Shown here: piece after piece, positions 52,020 to 61,012 of the stretch
How the letters are laid out: every line of letters starts with the position of its first letter
Position numbering within the stretch: position 1 is the stretch's first letter
NCBI RefSeq assembly: GCF_000166395.1
Contig: NC_014655.1
Location: 3,995,654 to 4,059,653 of the forward strand
DNA: 64,000 nt
From: Leadbetterella byssophila DSM 17132
Lineage (GTDB): Bacteria > Bacteroidota > Bacteroidia > Cytophagales > Spirosomataceae
Direction: 5' to 3'
Made by a program: the position numbers and the translations under genes
The notes under the pieces: model-generated
What the model was told of the DNA's origin: nothing
Seen by the model: the letters and a program-made list of their open reading frames with translations, nothing else
Database searches by the model: none

Positions 52020-53141
52020 TTATTCTTGATCAGCAGTGTTTTTTAATCCCATAAGTAATTGGTAAGCACCTTTATTGACTATGGTGTAACTTTGTAGCCT
52101 TGAGGCATTTTTGATTTCAGTATAGGTAGCGTCTTGTTGGCCAATTTCCACTTCAACCATCTCATAAGTGCCTTTTTGATGTTCAATGAACACATACCAT
52201 TTGTTTTCGAAATTTTGAATGGCTGTGGTAGGAAGAACCTCTACTTCTCTGTTTTCTGTATGCACAAGGGTTTGAACAAACGCGCCTAAGGCCAAATCAG
52301 TTTTTTGGAAAGGTTGGGCAAAAATAGGTATGGTTCCGTCTTCATTCACCATGCTCCCTATGCTAATGATTCTTGCCTTGTCGCTGGATGCCTTTTGCGT
52401 CAGAGTATGATATTCTATGGTTTGGCCTACTTTTACATAGGGAAGGTCTCTTTCGAAGGCTTTGATCTCCAATAAGAATCCTTGAGGGTTGATAACCTCA
52501 AATATCGGCTCAGAGGGACTGAGAAATTTACCTGTATTGCTCAAAACTTTGTTGATTATTCCTGTGAACGGCGCTCGAATCTCTACGGTCCTCGTGATCT
52601 TTTCCGAAGTGAAAGTTTCCGGATTTAATCCAATGAACCTCATCTTTTCAGACAGGCTTCTATGTAGTACTAGGCTGGATTGGTATTCACTTTCAGCTGC
52701 TTGCAGGACTTTCTCTGAAGTAGATTTCTGCGCATAAAGTTCTTTTTGTCTATCATAAGTTAATTGATTCGTTTTCAATTGTACCTTATTCTTAAGGAAA
52801 TCCTCTTGAATCTGTATATAGGAAACATCTTCCAGGATAACTAGGATTTGCCCCTTTTGGAACCTTTGGCCTGGTAAGAAATTGATTTTCTTCACAAATC
52901 CCCCCGCAGGAGCAGAAATGGAAACATAATCTGCAGCATTTGCTACTACTTTTCCGGATAGGCTTTGACTGACATCTATTTTTTGAAGACTTAAGCTAGT
53001 AGTGCTTAGGGTAAGATGTTGTAACTGATCCTCGGTTAAGATAATAGTATCTTTCGAGGAAGTTTCTACTTGCATTTCCTTTTCTTCTTTCTGTTTACAG
53101 CTAAGAAAGAATACTATGAATATAAATAAGTAATTTCTCAT
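52020..53141 (-). CDS. RND efflux periplasmic adaptor lipoprotein (system 2)
   Basis: A 373-residue membrane-fusion protein with lipoprotein signal (FIFIVFFLSCKQ), two half lipoyl domains (VSISAPAGGFVKKINFLPGQRFQKGQILVIL and VEIRAPFTGIINKVLSNTG) around a helical hairpin and C-terminal barrel domains. Its start overlaps the RND-OMF gene of system 2 by 4 bp (ATGA). It would connect pump and outer-membrane part. Unlike the system 1 adaptor it has no histidine tail, so metal handling may differ. Confidence 0.9.
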   Translation of the reverse strand: MRNYLFIFIVFFLSCKQKEEKEMQVETSSKDTIILTEDQLQHLTLSTTSLSLQKIDVSQSLSGKVVANAADYVSISAPAGGFVKKINFLPGQRFQKGQILVILEDVSYIQIQEDFLKNKVQLKTNQLTYDRQKELYAQKSTSEKVLQAAESEYQSSLVLHRSLSEKMRFIGLNPETFTSEKITRTVEIRAPFTGIINKVLSNTGKFLSPSEPIFEVINPQGFLLEIKAFERDLPYVKVGQTIEYHTLTQKASSDKARIISIGSMVNEDGTIPIFAQPFQKTDLALGAFVQTLVHTENREVEVLPTTAIQNFENKWYVFIEHQKGTYEMVEVEIGQQDATYTEIKNASRLQSYTIVNKGAYQLLMGLKNTADQE

Positions 53142-56100
53142 GAATTAGTGTTTAAGAAAATAAGTTGGCTAGCACTTTGATTCCTTTGAATCAAAGTCTG
53201 AAAATAGTTTCGTCTAAGATCCAGGATTTGTCTATGCATAATGACATATTCCTGAAAGGAGATTTCACCCCATTTGAGCTTATTAAATATCATTTTCTCC
53301 AAATCTTCTGCCTTAGGGAGGTAGATGTTTTCTATCTCTAATAAGGTCTTGTCCAGAGAGTGGCACCTTTGGCTTTCAAGTGCTATTTCCTTTTGAATCT
53401 GCGTAGTTCTGATTTGCTTCTGGTATTCTATCATTTGGGTTTGTATCCCCGCAGCTTCAATTCTTTTTTTCTGAGATTGGCGAAAGATGGGTATTTCTAT
53501 GGTAGCTTGAATGGAAGAAAATGTGCCGGAACCTAAATCTTTTAGGGTTTGATTAGCGTATCCCAGGCTAAATTCCGGTAGAAGTGCATTTTTCTCCATT
53601 TGGATAGAACTTTTGGATATGGCTATCTCCTGATCTAATGCAGCAAGTTCAAGATGAGAACCTTCATACATCAATGCCGGCAAAGGCAGCTTAAGATCAC
53701 CTTCAGGTTTTATCGTTCCCAGTGTAGGTACAAGCCATTGCAGTTCTAATTGAGCTTGATTTTTTTCACTTTCAATTTCATGCAGCAATTGCCTGATTTC
53801 TTGTCGGAGGAGCAAGAATGAATTTCCCTCAGCAGGATCCATCTCTCCCTGCATTAATTGTTCTTGAAGAAATCGCTCTAAGTTTTCGTATAAGCTATCT
53901 GACTTTTGAAATAATTTTTGCTGCGCTTCCAAAACCAGGTGGTTTTGGAAAACCAAGTTTATTTCCTTTACTATTTGAGCTTGGGTTAGTTCAGCTTTCC
54001 TTTGCGACAGAATTACGCCACTTTCCAGCAGTTGCTTCCTCGTTTGATGTACTACAGGTAGTTTAAATCTTTGTGAAACTCCAAGATTTCTGTCGTTCTT
54101 CAAACCGTTATACTTGCCATACTCCGCAGTGAACTGAGTGGCATAAGGTTCATTGTAGGCTTCGGCTAATTTACTTTTATGCTGGATGTCTAAAGCAGAG
54201 GATTGCAGATAAGGATTTGATATCAGGGCTTCTTTTATCACTTCTTCCCTGCTGATTTGTGCTTGTACATTTGGTACAAAGAATAGGAATAGTAAGGTTG
54301 TTACAGGACTCAACTTCTTCCAATGTTCAATTTTGACATACAATATAGGCAAGACGAATAAGGTCAGGAAGGTGGCAAAGAGTAATCCACCAATGACTAC
54401 TGTGGCCAATGGTTTTTGAACTTCGGCTCCTGAACCCTTACTTAGAGCCATAGGTAAGAAACCTAATGAGGCTACTAACGCAGTCATTAGGACCGGTCGC
54501 AGACGGACGCGCGTGCCGTCTAATACCGTTTCTTCAGCTGTCTTAGGTTTTCTTATTCTATTATATTCAGCTACGAGTACAATCCCGTTCAAAACCGCTA
54601 CACCAAATAGGGCAATAAATCCTATACCAGCACTTATACTGAATGGCATTCCTCTTAGGGCCAGGAAATAAACTCCTCCTGTAGCGGACAGGGGAATAGC
54701 AGTATAGATTAATAGACTGTATCTAAAGGATTTAAAGGATAGATACAAAAGGAAGAAGATTAATACTAAGGATACAGGTACGGCAAGACCCAATCTAGTG
54801 CGCGCTTCATTCAGGTTTTCGAATGTACCTCCATATGTGATTTTATATCCGGTTCCTAAATGGAGATTCTTACTCACTTTATCTTGAAGTTCATTAACTA
54901 CACTTTGCACGTCTCTTCCTCTGACGTTGAAGCCAACAATGATTCTTCTACGGGTGTTTTCCCTTTGAATCTGATTAGGACTGCTTTTGTATGCTATATT
55001 GGCGAGTTGATGAAGAGGTACCTGCATGCCCAATGCTGTGGGTACAAGGAGGTTTTTAATATCTTGTACTTCTTTTCTCTCTTCGCTGGCTAGTCTAACT
55101 ACTATATCGAATCTTCTTTCGCCTTCATAGAATACTCCGGCATGTTGTCCCGCAAAAGCGCTATTGACTACTTTATTGACTTCTGATACACTTAATTTGT
55201 ATCTACTTAAGGCTTGTCGGTCATAGGAGATAACCAATTGAGGAGCACCTATGAGCGGTTCTATATAGAGATCTTCCGCTCCTTTCACTTTTTGGATTTC
55301 TTTGGACAAAAGGTTTGCGTATCGGTTTAACTCATCCAGATTTTCCCCGAAGATCTTACATACCACATCTTGTCTGGCTCCCGTCATTAATTCATTAAAG
55401 CGCATTTGTACAGGGAATTGGAATCCGGTACTAAGGCCCGGAATAGCGCTTAGGGCCTTACTCATTTTTTCAGATAGTTCAGGAAAGCTACTAGCACTGG
55501 TCCATTCCTTTTTAGGTTTAAGGGAGACGATCATATCACCGGCATCCATAGGCATGGGTTCCGTAGGAATTTCTGCACTACCTATTTTGGTCACTACTTT
55601 TTCTACCTCAGGGAATTGTTCCTTAAGTATTTTTGCAGCTTTGTTCGTCTCATTAATGGTGGTTTGAATATTACTTCCCGGTAGTATGCGCATTTCTACT
55701 GCAAAATCACCTTCTTCTAGTGTAGGTATAAATTCTCCACCTAGTCGACTTAGTGCAAATACGGCTCCTGCAAAGAGGAGAAATACAACTAACAGGATAG
55801 AATTTCCGTGTTTTAAGGCCTTTTGTAGGGCATTATGATGGACAGCCTCTATTTTGTGCATCATACGATCCGATAGACTTCCAGTAGGTGTAGGTTTAAG
55901 CACTAGGGCACTCATGGCAGGGATGTAGGTAAGGGAGAGAATAAAAGCGCCTATTAGTGCAAATGCCACAGTTTGTGCCATGGGTATAAACATTTTCCCT
56001 TCTATACCCTTCAGGGTGAAGATGGGAAGATATACTACTAAAATGATGATCTGCCCGAAAACGGCACTATTTACCATCTTACTAGCAGAGTTGAAGACTT

Positions 56101-57391
56101 GTTTGTCTTTTTCTTCATCCCCACGTTTATTCATTTGATGGAGTACGGCTTCTACAATTATCACCGCACCATCCACTATCAATCCGAAGTCCAAAGCTCC
56201 TAGGCTCATTAGATTCCCACCTATCCCAAACAGATTCATTAGAATGATGGCGAAAAGCATGGATAGGGGGATTACGGATGCTACGAGTAGTCCTGCGCGA
56301 TAATTTCCTAGAAAGAGGACCAAAATAAAGACTACAATCAAGGCTCCTTCTGCAAGATTGGTTTCAATAGTGCTTATGGTATTGTTGACCAGTTTCGCTC
56401 TATCTAAGAAAGGTTCTATGACTACACCTTCCGGAATGTCCTTCTCAATTTCCTTTATCCTGGCCTTGATGTTCTTGATGACCGCATTTGCATTCTCTCC
56501 TTTTAGCATCATCACAATTGCCCCGGAAACTTCGCCTTCATCGTTGTAGGTCATGGCTCCGTATCTGGTGGCATGACCTATTTTGATTTCCGCAATGTCT
56601 TTTAAGAGTATGGGACTTCCTGCGCCAGAGTATTTAACGGGAAGGTTCTCCAAATCCTTTATGTGGGATACCATCCCTTCAGAACGAATAAAAAGGACGG
56701 TCTCTGCTTTTTCTATATAAGCTCCTCCGGTGTTCTGGTTATTATTTTCCAATGCTTGGAAGATGTCCTGTATGCTGAGCTGGAAAGCTTGAAGTCGGCT
56801 AGGAGAAATAGCAATCTCGTACTGTTTTAATTTACCTCCGAAGCTGCTGACTTCAGCCACGCCGGGAGTGCCGAGGAGTTGTCTCCTGATGACCCAGTCC
56901 TGTATGGTACGCAGTTCAGTGGGACCGTACCTGTGTTCGTATCCTTTTTTGGCACGTACTACATATTGAAAGATCTCTCCGAGGCCGGAGGAGATGGGTC
57001 CAAGTTCCGGTTTACCTAATCCTTCCGGGATTTGGTCTTCGATTCTTGAGAGTCTTTCGGTGACCTGGGTTCTTGCCCAGTAAATATCTGTATCGTCTGT
57101 GAAGACCAGGGTTACTAGAGAAAGGCCAAAGCGGTTAAAACTCCTGATCTCTTCTAAACCAGGTATGTTACTGTTGGCCTGTTCAATAGGGATGGTCACC
57201 CATCTTTCAATATCTGCAGCACTGAAAGAGGGGGCTACGGTTATAACTTGTACCTGATTATTCGTGATGTCAGGTTGGGCATCTATAGGTAATTTGTACG
57301 TCTCGTAAATACCTAATACTAATAGGCAAAGGGTTCCTATGCCTATAAGGAATTTGTTCCGCAGGGAAAAGCGGATAATAGAATTTAACAT
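53138..57391 (-). CDS. CzcA-type RND pump fused to outer-membrane factor (system 2)
   Basis: A 1417-residue paralogue of the system 1 fusion. Residues 1-1019 are the RND pump, with DFGLIVDGA near residues 401-409 marking a divalent-cation exporter; residues 1046-1417 are the OMF. The join (IEHWKK, hydrophobic run, VQAQ at 1042-1045) again has the order basic, hydrophobic, small-x-small-Q of a signal peptide. The two fusions are clearly related over their whole length, so duplication of the whole unit is likely. Metal specificity may differ between copies. Confidence 0.92.
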   Translation of the reverse strand: MLNSIIRFSLRNKFLIGIGTLCLLVLGIYETYKLPIDAQPDITNNQVQVITVAPSFSAADIERWVTIPIEQANSNIPGLEEIRSFNRFGLSLVTLVFTDDTDIYWARTQVTERLSRIEDQIPEGLGKPELGPISSGLGEIFQYVVRAKKGYEHRYGPTELRTIQDWVIRRQLLGTPGVAEVSSFGGKLKQYEIAISPSRLQAFQLSIQDIFQALENNNQNTGGAYIEKAETVLFIRSEGMVSHIKDLENLPVKYSGAGSPILLKDIAEIKIGHATRYGAMTYNDEGEVSGAIVMMLKGENANAVIKNIKARIKEIEKDIPEGVVIEPFLDRAKLVNNTISTIETNLAEGALIVVFILVLFLGNYRAGLLVASVIPLSMLFAIILMNLFGIGGNLMSLGALDFGLIVDGAVIIVEAVLHQMNKRGDEEKDKQVFNSASKMVNSAVFGQIIILVVYLPIFTLKGIEGKMFIPMAQTVAFALIGAFILSLTYIPAMSALVLKPTPTGSLSDRMMHKIEAVHHNALQKALKHGNSILLVVFLLFAGAVFALSRLGGEFIPTLEEGDFAVEMRILPGSNIQTTINETNKAAKILKEQFPEVEKVVTKIGSAEIPTEPMPMDAGDMIVSLKPKKEWTSASSFPELSEKMSKALSAIPGLSTGFQFPVQMRFNELMTGARQDVVCKIFGENLDELNRYANLLSKEIQKVKGAEDLYIEPLIGAPQLVISYDRQALSRYKLSVSEVNKVVNSAFAGQHAGVFYEGERRFDIVVRLASEERKEVQDIKNLLVPTALGMQVPLHQLANIAYKSSPNQIQRENTRRRIIVGFNVRGRDVQSVVNELQDKVSKNLHLGTGYKITYGGTFENLNEARTRLGLAVPVSLVLIFFLLYLSFKSFRYSLLIYTAIPLSATGGVYFLALRGMPFSISAGIGFIALFGVAVLNGIVLVAEYNRIRKPKTAEETVLDGTRVRLRPVLMTALVASLGFLPMALSKGSGAEVQKPLATVVIGGLLFATFLTLFVLPILYVKIEHWKKLSPVTTLLFLFFVPNVQAQISREEVIKEALISNPYLQSSALDIQHKSKLAEAYNEPYATQFTAEYGKYNGLKNDRNLGVSQRFKLPVVHQTRKQLLESGVILSQRKAELTQAQIVKEINLVFQNHLVLEAQQKLFQKSDSLYENLERFLQEQLMQGEMDPAEGNSFLLLRQEIRQLLHEIESEKNQAQLELQWLVPTLGTIKPEGDLKLPLPALMYEGSHLELAALDQEIAISKSSIQMEKNALLPEFSLGYANQTLKDLGSGTFSSIQATIEIPIFRQSQKKRIEAAGIQTQMIEYQKQIRTTQIQKEIALESQRCHSLDKTLLEIENIYLPKAEDLEKMIFNKLKWGEISFQEYVIMHRQILDLRRNYFQTLIQRNQSASQLIFLNTNS

Positions 57392-57451
57392 GCTTAATAG
57401 AGACTGAAAGTGAGAACATGGGTCCAGTAGGCCCTTTAAATCATCAGTTTC

Positions 57452-57826
57452 TTAAGCTATGCGAGGGGGTTGAAGGATTTGTGCGCAATAGGAAGGTATA
57501 AAGCTGATGGTTTTGCTTCTTCCTAAGGATTGGTTAAGAATAATTTCTTGTGGAGTGGGGAGCTGGATTTGGAATTTTGGGATGTAATAAGCCACTGAGA
57601 GATCAGACGCTAATTTCATAAATGGAAGTTGCATGTCAGTGTCCCAGTCACCATCCATTTCGTGGCCACCGTAATGGTGTATCAGGAAATCTATCAGGTC
57701 ACCTTCTCCCATTTGTACATATTCCTGGTAATGTTCCACTAACAGGGGCATTTTCAAAAGTTGGCAAAATTCCACATTTGAAAACAAATAAATCCCCAGA
57801 AGAAGTAAAGACATTACCTTTCTCAT
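57452..57826 (-). CDS. Small exported protein preceding RND operon
   Basis: A 124-residue protein with a signal peptide (MSLLLLGIYLFSNVEF), an acidic, histidine-containing middle (HHYGGHEMDGDWD) and the end ILQPPRIA. The C-terminal QPPR/K-I motif is shared with the DUF6660 protein in front of the other RND gene. No domain is known. It is the first gene of the long minus-strand efflux locus, 60 bp before the RND-OMF gene, with a -7 box at 57831-57838. Confidence 0.65.
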   Translation of the reverse strand: MRKVMSLLLLGIYLFSNVEFCQLLKMPLLVEHYQEYVQMGEGDLIDFLIHHYGGHEMDGDWDTDMQLPFMKLASDLSVAYYIPKFQIQLPTPQEIILNQSLGRSKTISFIPSYCAQILQPPRIA

Positions 57827-57830
57827 ATTG

Positions 57831-57838
57831 CAAATGTA
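57831..57838 (-). promoter_or_regulatory. -7 element for the first RND operon
   Basis: The minus strand reads TACATTTG, an exact TAnnTTTG match, but only about 5 bp before the ATG at 57826, so transcripts may be leaderless or the start lies further in. Confidence 0.4.
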
Positions 57839-57884
57839 CCATTTTGTTTGGGAATGATGGTCAAGTACTTTGATAAAATTTCTT

Positions 57885-57915
57885 TTGGTAATCTCAGTTT
57901 TTTTTCTTAACTTTC
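57885..57915 (+). promoter_or_regulatory. Promoter for the dienelactone hydrolase gene
   Basis: TTG at 57885-57887, a 20-bp spacer and TAACTTTC at 57908-57915 (one mismatch to TAnnTTTG), 18 bp before the ATG at 57934. Confidence 0.5.
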
Positions 57916-57933
57916 ATTATACAACCTAATGCT

Positions 57934-58806
57934 ATGAATGACCCCAAAGTAAAACAGGAGCTGCTTGAGCTTTATAATGATTATGCGCATAATCGTTTAT
58001 CCCGTTCAGATTTCATGCAAAAATTATCTGCTTATGCGGTAGGAGGAACTACAGTGGCGGCATTGATGAGTTTTTTGAGTCCCAATTATAAGACGGCTAT
58101 ACAAGTTAAGGAGGATGATCCAAGAATTACACAGGAGTGGGTGGAGTATCCTTCTCCAAAGGGGGGAGGCAAGATCAAAGCTTTGTTGTGTAAACCAAAG
58201 GAAGCGAAAGGAAAGCTAGGTGGAGTGGTAGTGGTGCATGAGAACAGAGGTTTAAATCCTCATATAGCTGATGTAGGCAGAAGAGCGGCTTTAGCTGGAT
58301 TTATTAGCTTATCCCCAGATGCTTTGAGTCCTTTAGGAGGATATCCGGGCAATGATGACGAGGGAAGAGAGATGCAAGCAAAAAGAAAGAGGGAGGAGAT
58401 GTTAGAGGATTTTATTGCTGCGGCAGAGTACCTGAAACCCTTGAGTAATGGTAAAGTGGGGGTGGTAGGATTCTGTTTCGGAGGCTGGATCTCAAATATG
58501 ATGGCTGCCAGAGTGCCCTTCTTGAATGCAGCGGTTCCTTTTTACGGTGGTCAAGCCCCTGTGGAAGAAGTACCGAATATCAAAGCTCCTTTATTATTGC
58601 ATTTTGCTGAATTAGATACAAATGTGAACAAAGGTTGGGAAGCCTATGAGAAAGCTTTGAAAGAGAATAAAAAGGAATTTACGGCATACTTCTATCCAAA
58701 TACTAATCACGGTTTCCATAATGACACTACTCCGAGGTTTGATAAGGCGGCTGCTGCACTAGCGTGGGACCGTACGGTAACATTTTTTAGGAAATATTTA
58801 AGTTGA
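57934..58806 (+). CDS. Dienelactone hydrolase family protein
   Basis: A 290-residue alpha/beta hydrolase. The nucleophile is a cysteine in GFCFGG (near residue 177), with the aspartate and histidine in AELDTNVNK and NHGFHN; this is the dienelactone hydrolase triad. The N-terminal 50 residues form an extra helical part with a twin-basic stretch ([13 protein letters not shown]) seen in exported relatives. It hydrolyses a lactone or ester; the natural substrate is unknown. It is followed by a 13-bp inverted repeat. Confidence 0.88.
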   Translation: MNDPKVKQELLELYNDYAHNRLSRSDFMQKLSAYAVGGTTVAALMSFLSPNYKTAIQVKEDDPRITQEWVEYPSPKGGGKIKALLCKPKEAKGKLGGVVVVHENRGLNPHIADVGRRAALAGFISLSPDALSPLGGYPGNDDEGREMQAKRKREEMLEDFIAAAEYLKPLSNGKVGVVGFCFGGWISNMMAARVPFLNAAVPFYGGQAPVEEVPNIKAPLLLHFAELDTNVNKGWEAYEKALKENKKEFTAYFYPNTNHGFHNDTTPRFDKAAAALAWDRTVTFFRKYLS

Positions 58807-58812
58807 CTGTAA

Positions 58813-58857
58813 CATTTTCTGTGTTCCTAGCTCTAAAGGAAAAAAACACAGAAAATG
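58813..58857 (+). promoter_or_regulatory. 13-bp stem enclosing the start codon of the next gene
   Basis: CATTTTCTGTGTT (58813-58825) is the exact complement of the bases at 58845-58857, which include the ATG of the alpha/beta hydrolase. The purine-rich AAAGGA before the start is in the 19-nt loop. It may limit translation or end the upstream transcript. Confidence 0.55.
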
Positions 58858-59775
58858 AATAAAATTTTAGTATTTCTCCTACTTGGTTTCGGGGTAAAAG
58901 CTCAATCCATATACCACAAAGCCTTTGGTGATCCCAAGGCTGAGCCCATACTTTTTCTACACGGTGGTCCGGGTGGGAGTGCTATAGACTTTGAAGTGAG
59001 TACCGCGAAGGCACTTTCTGAAAAAGGATACTATGTAGTACTTTATGACAGACGCGGTGAGGGAAGGTCAGATACGGATGATGCTAAGTATACCTTGGAG
59101 CAAACCTTTAGTGACATTGATTCCTTGTGCGGAGCTTACGGTATTAAAAGTGTAAATCTAATAGGGCACAGCTTTGGTGGGATGCTGGCTATAAAATATG
59201 CCGTGGCACGTCCAGAGAAAGTCAAGCGCATCGTCTTGGCGGCAGCCCCCATAGATCTGCAAGCCAGCCTTAGGGCAGTGCATCAGCGGGTAGCTGTAAA
59301 GGGCGACTCTGCAGCTAAAGCTCAGCTGGCTTTTGTTCTGAAGCAGGATTCCGCCTCCATCTATTACAGTTCCGGGACCTTTATGTTAGCCATGCAGAAC
59401 GGAGTCTATACTTCACCCACCCTGTCAGAAGAAGGAAAAGCACGTCACGCCGCTTTTTACAGTGACCCCAGTGTAAAATCATATATGGAAAAACAAGCTG
59501 CTACAAAATACAAGACCATGTACCAACCCTCCATGGGCTTTGTAAGCAATGAAAAATATACTTTAATGAAGTTGTACCAAGATTTCCCTAAACTTCAGAA
59601 GATTCCCGTGTTTGGAATTTATGGAAAGGATGACGGCCTATTTGATGAGGCACAATTGTCAAAAATAGCCACCTACAGTTCCGGAGGTTTCGTGCTGTTA
59701 AATAATTGTTCCCACACCCTTTACCTGGATGCGCAGGAGGAATTTATAGAACTACTTACAGCATGGCTTCGATAG
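58855..59775 (+). CDS. Exported alpha/beta hydrolase (proline iminopeptidase-like)
   Basis: A 306-residue protein. A signal peptide (ILVFLLLGFGVKAQ) sends it to the periplasm. The oxyanion loop is HGGPGG, the nucleophile serine is in GHSFGG (near residue 104), and a late histidine is in NCSHTLY; these resemble S33 peptidases. The substrate is unknown. The sigma-factor gene starts 13 bp before its stop, so the two are linked. The start codon is inside a long stem. Confidence 0.85.
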   Translation: MNKILVFLLLGFGVKAQSIYHKAFGDPKAEPILFLHGGPGGSAIDFEVSTAKALSEKGYYVVLYDRRGEGRSDTDDAKYTLEQTFSDIDSLCGAYGIKSVNLIGHSFGGMLAIKYAVARPEKVKRIVLAAAPIDLQASLRAVHQRVAVKGDSAAKAQLAFVLKQDSASIYYSSGTFMLAMQNGVYTSPTLSEEGKARHAAFYSDPSVKSYMEKQAATKYKTMYQPSMGFVSNEKYTLMKLYQDFPKLQKIPVFGIYGKDDGLFDEAQLSKIATYSSGGFVLLNNCSHTLYLDAQEEFIELLTAWLR

Positions 59776-60230
59776 ATTGTTTTGAAGAGATATATAGTCT
59801 TTACTGGCAGAAGGTATACCGCTTATGTAGGGGGTATGCCGGAGAGGACGGTAAGGACTTAGCGCAAGAAACCTTTTTAGCCGTGTATGAAAACTTACCA
59901 CGGTTTCGGGGAGAGGCTTCTATAGGAACATGGATTTTTAGGATAGCTGCAAACCTCTGTTTGAAGCATGTTAAAAAACCAGTTTATGCTTCCCTAGTGG
60001 GAGATTATCAAGAGGAAGTTAGGTCCGAGGACGAGAAAGTGGTCCTGCTTCACCGCTTTATTCAGGAGTTGAAGGAAGTAGACAGGCTGATCATAAGTAT
60101 GGAATTAGAGGCCTTACCGCAGGCAGAAATAGCCAGAATAACCGGCTTGTCAGAAGGCAATGTGCGCGTTCGTGTTCACCGAATTAAAGATATTTTAAAT
60201 CAAAAATTTAGACAGCATGGATTTGAATAA
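59763..60230 (+). CDS. ECF sigma-70 family RNA polymerase sigma factor
   Basis: A 155-residue sigma factor. Region 2 is DLAQETFLAVYENLPRFRGEASIGTWIFRIA and region 4 is ALPQAEIARITGLSEGNVRVRVHRIK. The frame is open from 59706, but homology begins at MASIDCFEEIYSLYW and the ATG at 59763 overlaps the hydrolase by only 13 bp, which is typical of coupling. A membrane protein gene overlaps its end by 14 bp and is the probable anti-sigma factor. Confidence 0.88.
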   Translation: MASIDCFEEIYSLYWQKVYRLCRGYAGEDGKDLAQETFLAVYENLPRFRGEASIGTWIFRIAANLCLKHVKKPVYASLVGDYQEEVRSEDEKVVLLHRFIQELKEVDRLIISMELEALPQAEIARITGLSEGNVRVRVHRIKDILNQKFRQHGFE

Positions 60231-60786
60231 ACTATGGCAAGCACAGCAAGTGCCGGCATTCGATATCGAAGAATTTCGGAAGCTTGCCAATAAGTATAAA
60301 AAAGGTAGAAAATGGAAATTCATTTGGACTAATTTGCTTTTGGGTTTGACCTTCGTATTTATCGTCTGTATCGCTTATTTTATTAAGCCTGAATCTAAGA
60401 GTACTTACGTGGGTTTGGGATTAATTTTGAGTTCCATTTTTCTCTTTCTTTTAGTACACAGTGGCATACTTAAACTATATCTATCCTTGGATCATGACAG
60501 CAAGAGTTATGTAGAAAAATTAAGAGAAGTGCAGAAAAGAGAGGAATTCTTAAGCACCCAAGTTCTTGAAGCCTATACCGTATTATTAGGCCTGGGTATA
60601 GCGCTGTATATGTGGGAATACGCTGTAAAGTTGGGGCTTTTGGGAGGGGGTATTGCCTATGGGATAACCATCATCTGGATTATAATAAACTGGGTGTGGT
60701 TAAGGCCAATGCAGCTGAAGAAAGAAAGGGAGAAGCGCGCTGAAGTGCTTGAAAAAGCTGAAAAATTGCAGGAGCAATGGAAATGA
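60217..60786 (+). CDS. Membrane protein, probable anti-sigma partner
   Basis: A 189-residue protein. Residues 1-35 are polar and helical, then two helices (about 37-56 and 65-86), a charged coiled part, two more helices (about 118-160) and a lysine- and glutamate-rich tail (KKEREKRAEVLEKAEKLQEQ). It overlaps the sigma gene by 14 bp. By position it is the likely anti-sigma or sensing partner, although no known anti-sigma domain was recognised. Confidence 0.65.
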   Translation: MDLNKLWQAQQVPAFDIEEFRKLANKYKKGRKWKFIWTNLLLGLTFVFIVCIAYFIKPESKSTYVGLGLILSSIFLFLLVHSGILKLYLSLDHDSKSYVEKLREVQKREEFLSTQVLEAYTVLLGLGIALYMWEYAVKLGLLGGGIAYGITIIWIIINWVWLRPMQLKKEREKRAEVLEKAEKLQEQWK

Positions 60787-60831
60787 GGAGAAGGGTGTGT
60801 TGAATCAAATTTTACTTTCTGCTCATAATAA

Positions 60832-60887
60832 TGCCCCCAATTAGTGTCTAACTATTTGGGGGCACTCTATTAGCCCTTTTTTTTTTT
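60832..60887 (+). terminator. Terminator of the hydrolase-sigma unit
   Basis: TGCCCCCAA (60832-60840) pairs with TTGGGGGCA (60856-60864); a run of 11 Ts (60877-60887) follows after 12 nt, a longer gap than usual. Confidence 0.6.
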
Positions 60888-60950
60888 GTATAAAATGAAG
60901 GTATTGGACGGTGGAGAAAATGGCGGCATTAGCTAGAGGGTATAAAAAGA

Positions 60951-60973
60951 AAAAACCTTCGAAAGATCGAAGG
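60951..60973 (-). terminator. Terminator of the atpBEFH operon
   Basis: On the minus strand CCTTCGA (60973-60967) pairs with TCGAAGG (60962-60956), loop of 4, followed by five Ts (60955-60951). It lies 40 bp after the atpH stop. Confidence 0.78.
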
Positions 60974-61012
60974 CATTTCTCAACTTTATAGCCATGAAAA
61001 CTAATGCATAAT

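Noticed and set aside
47410..57391. Sequencing or assembly error causing RND-OMF fusion
   Set aside because: Both paralogues are fused in frame at the same point with different linker sequences, and such fusions are known in Bacteroidota.
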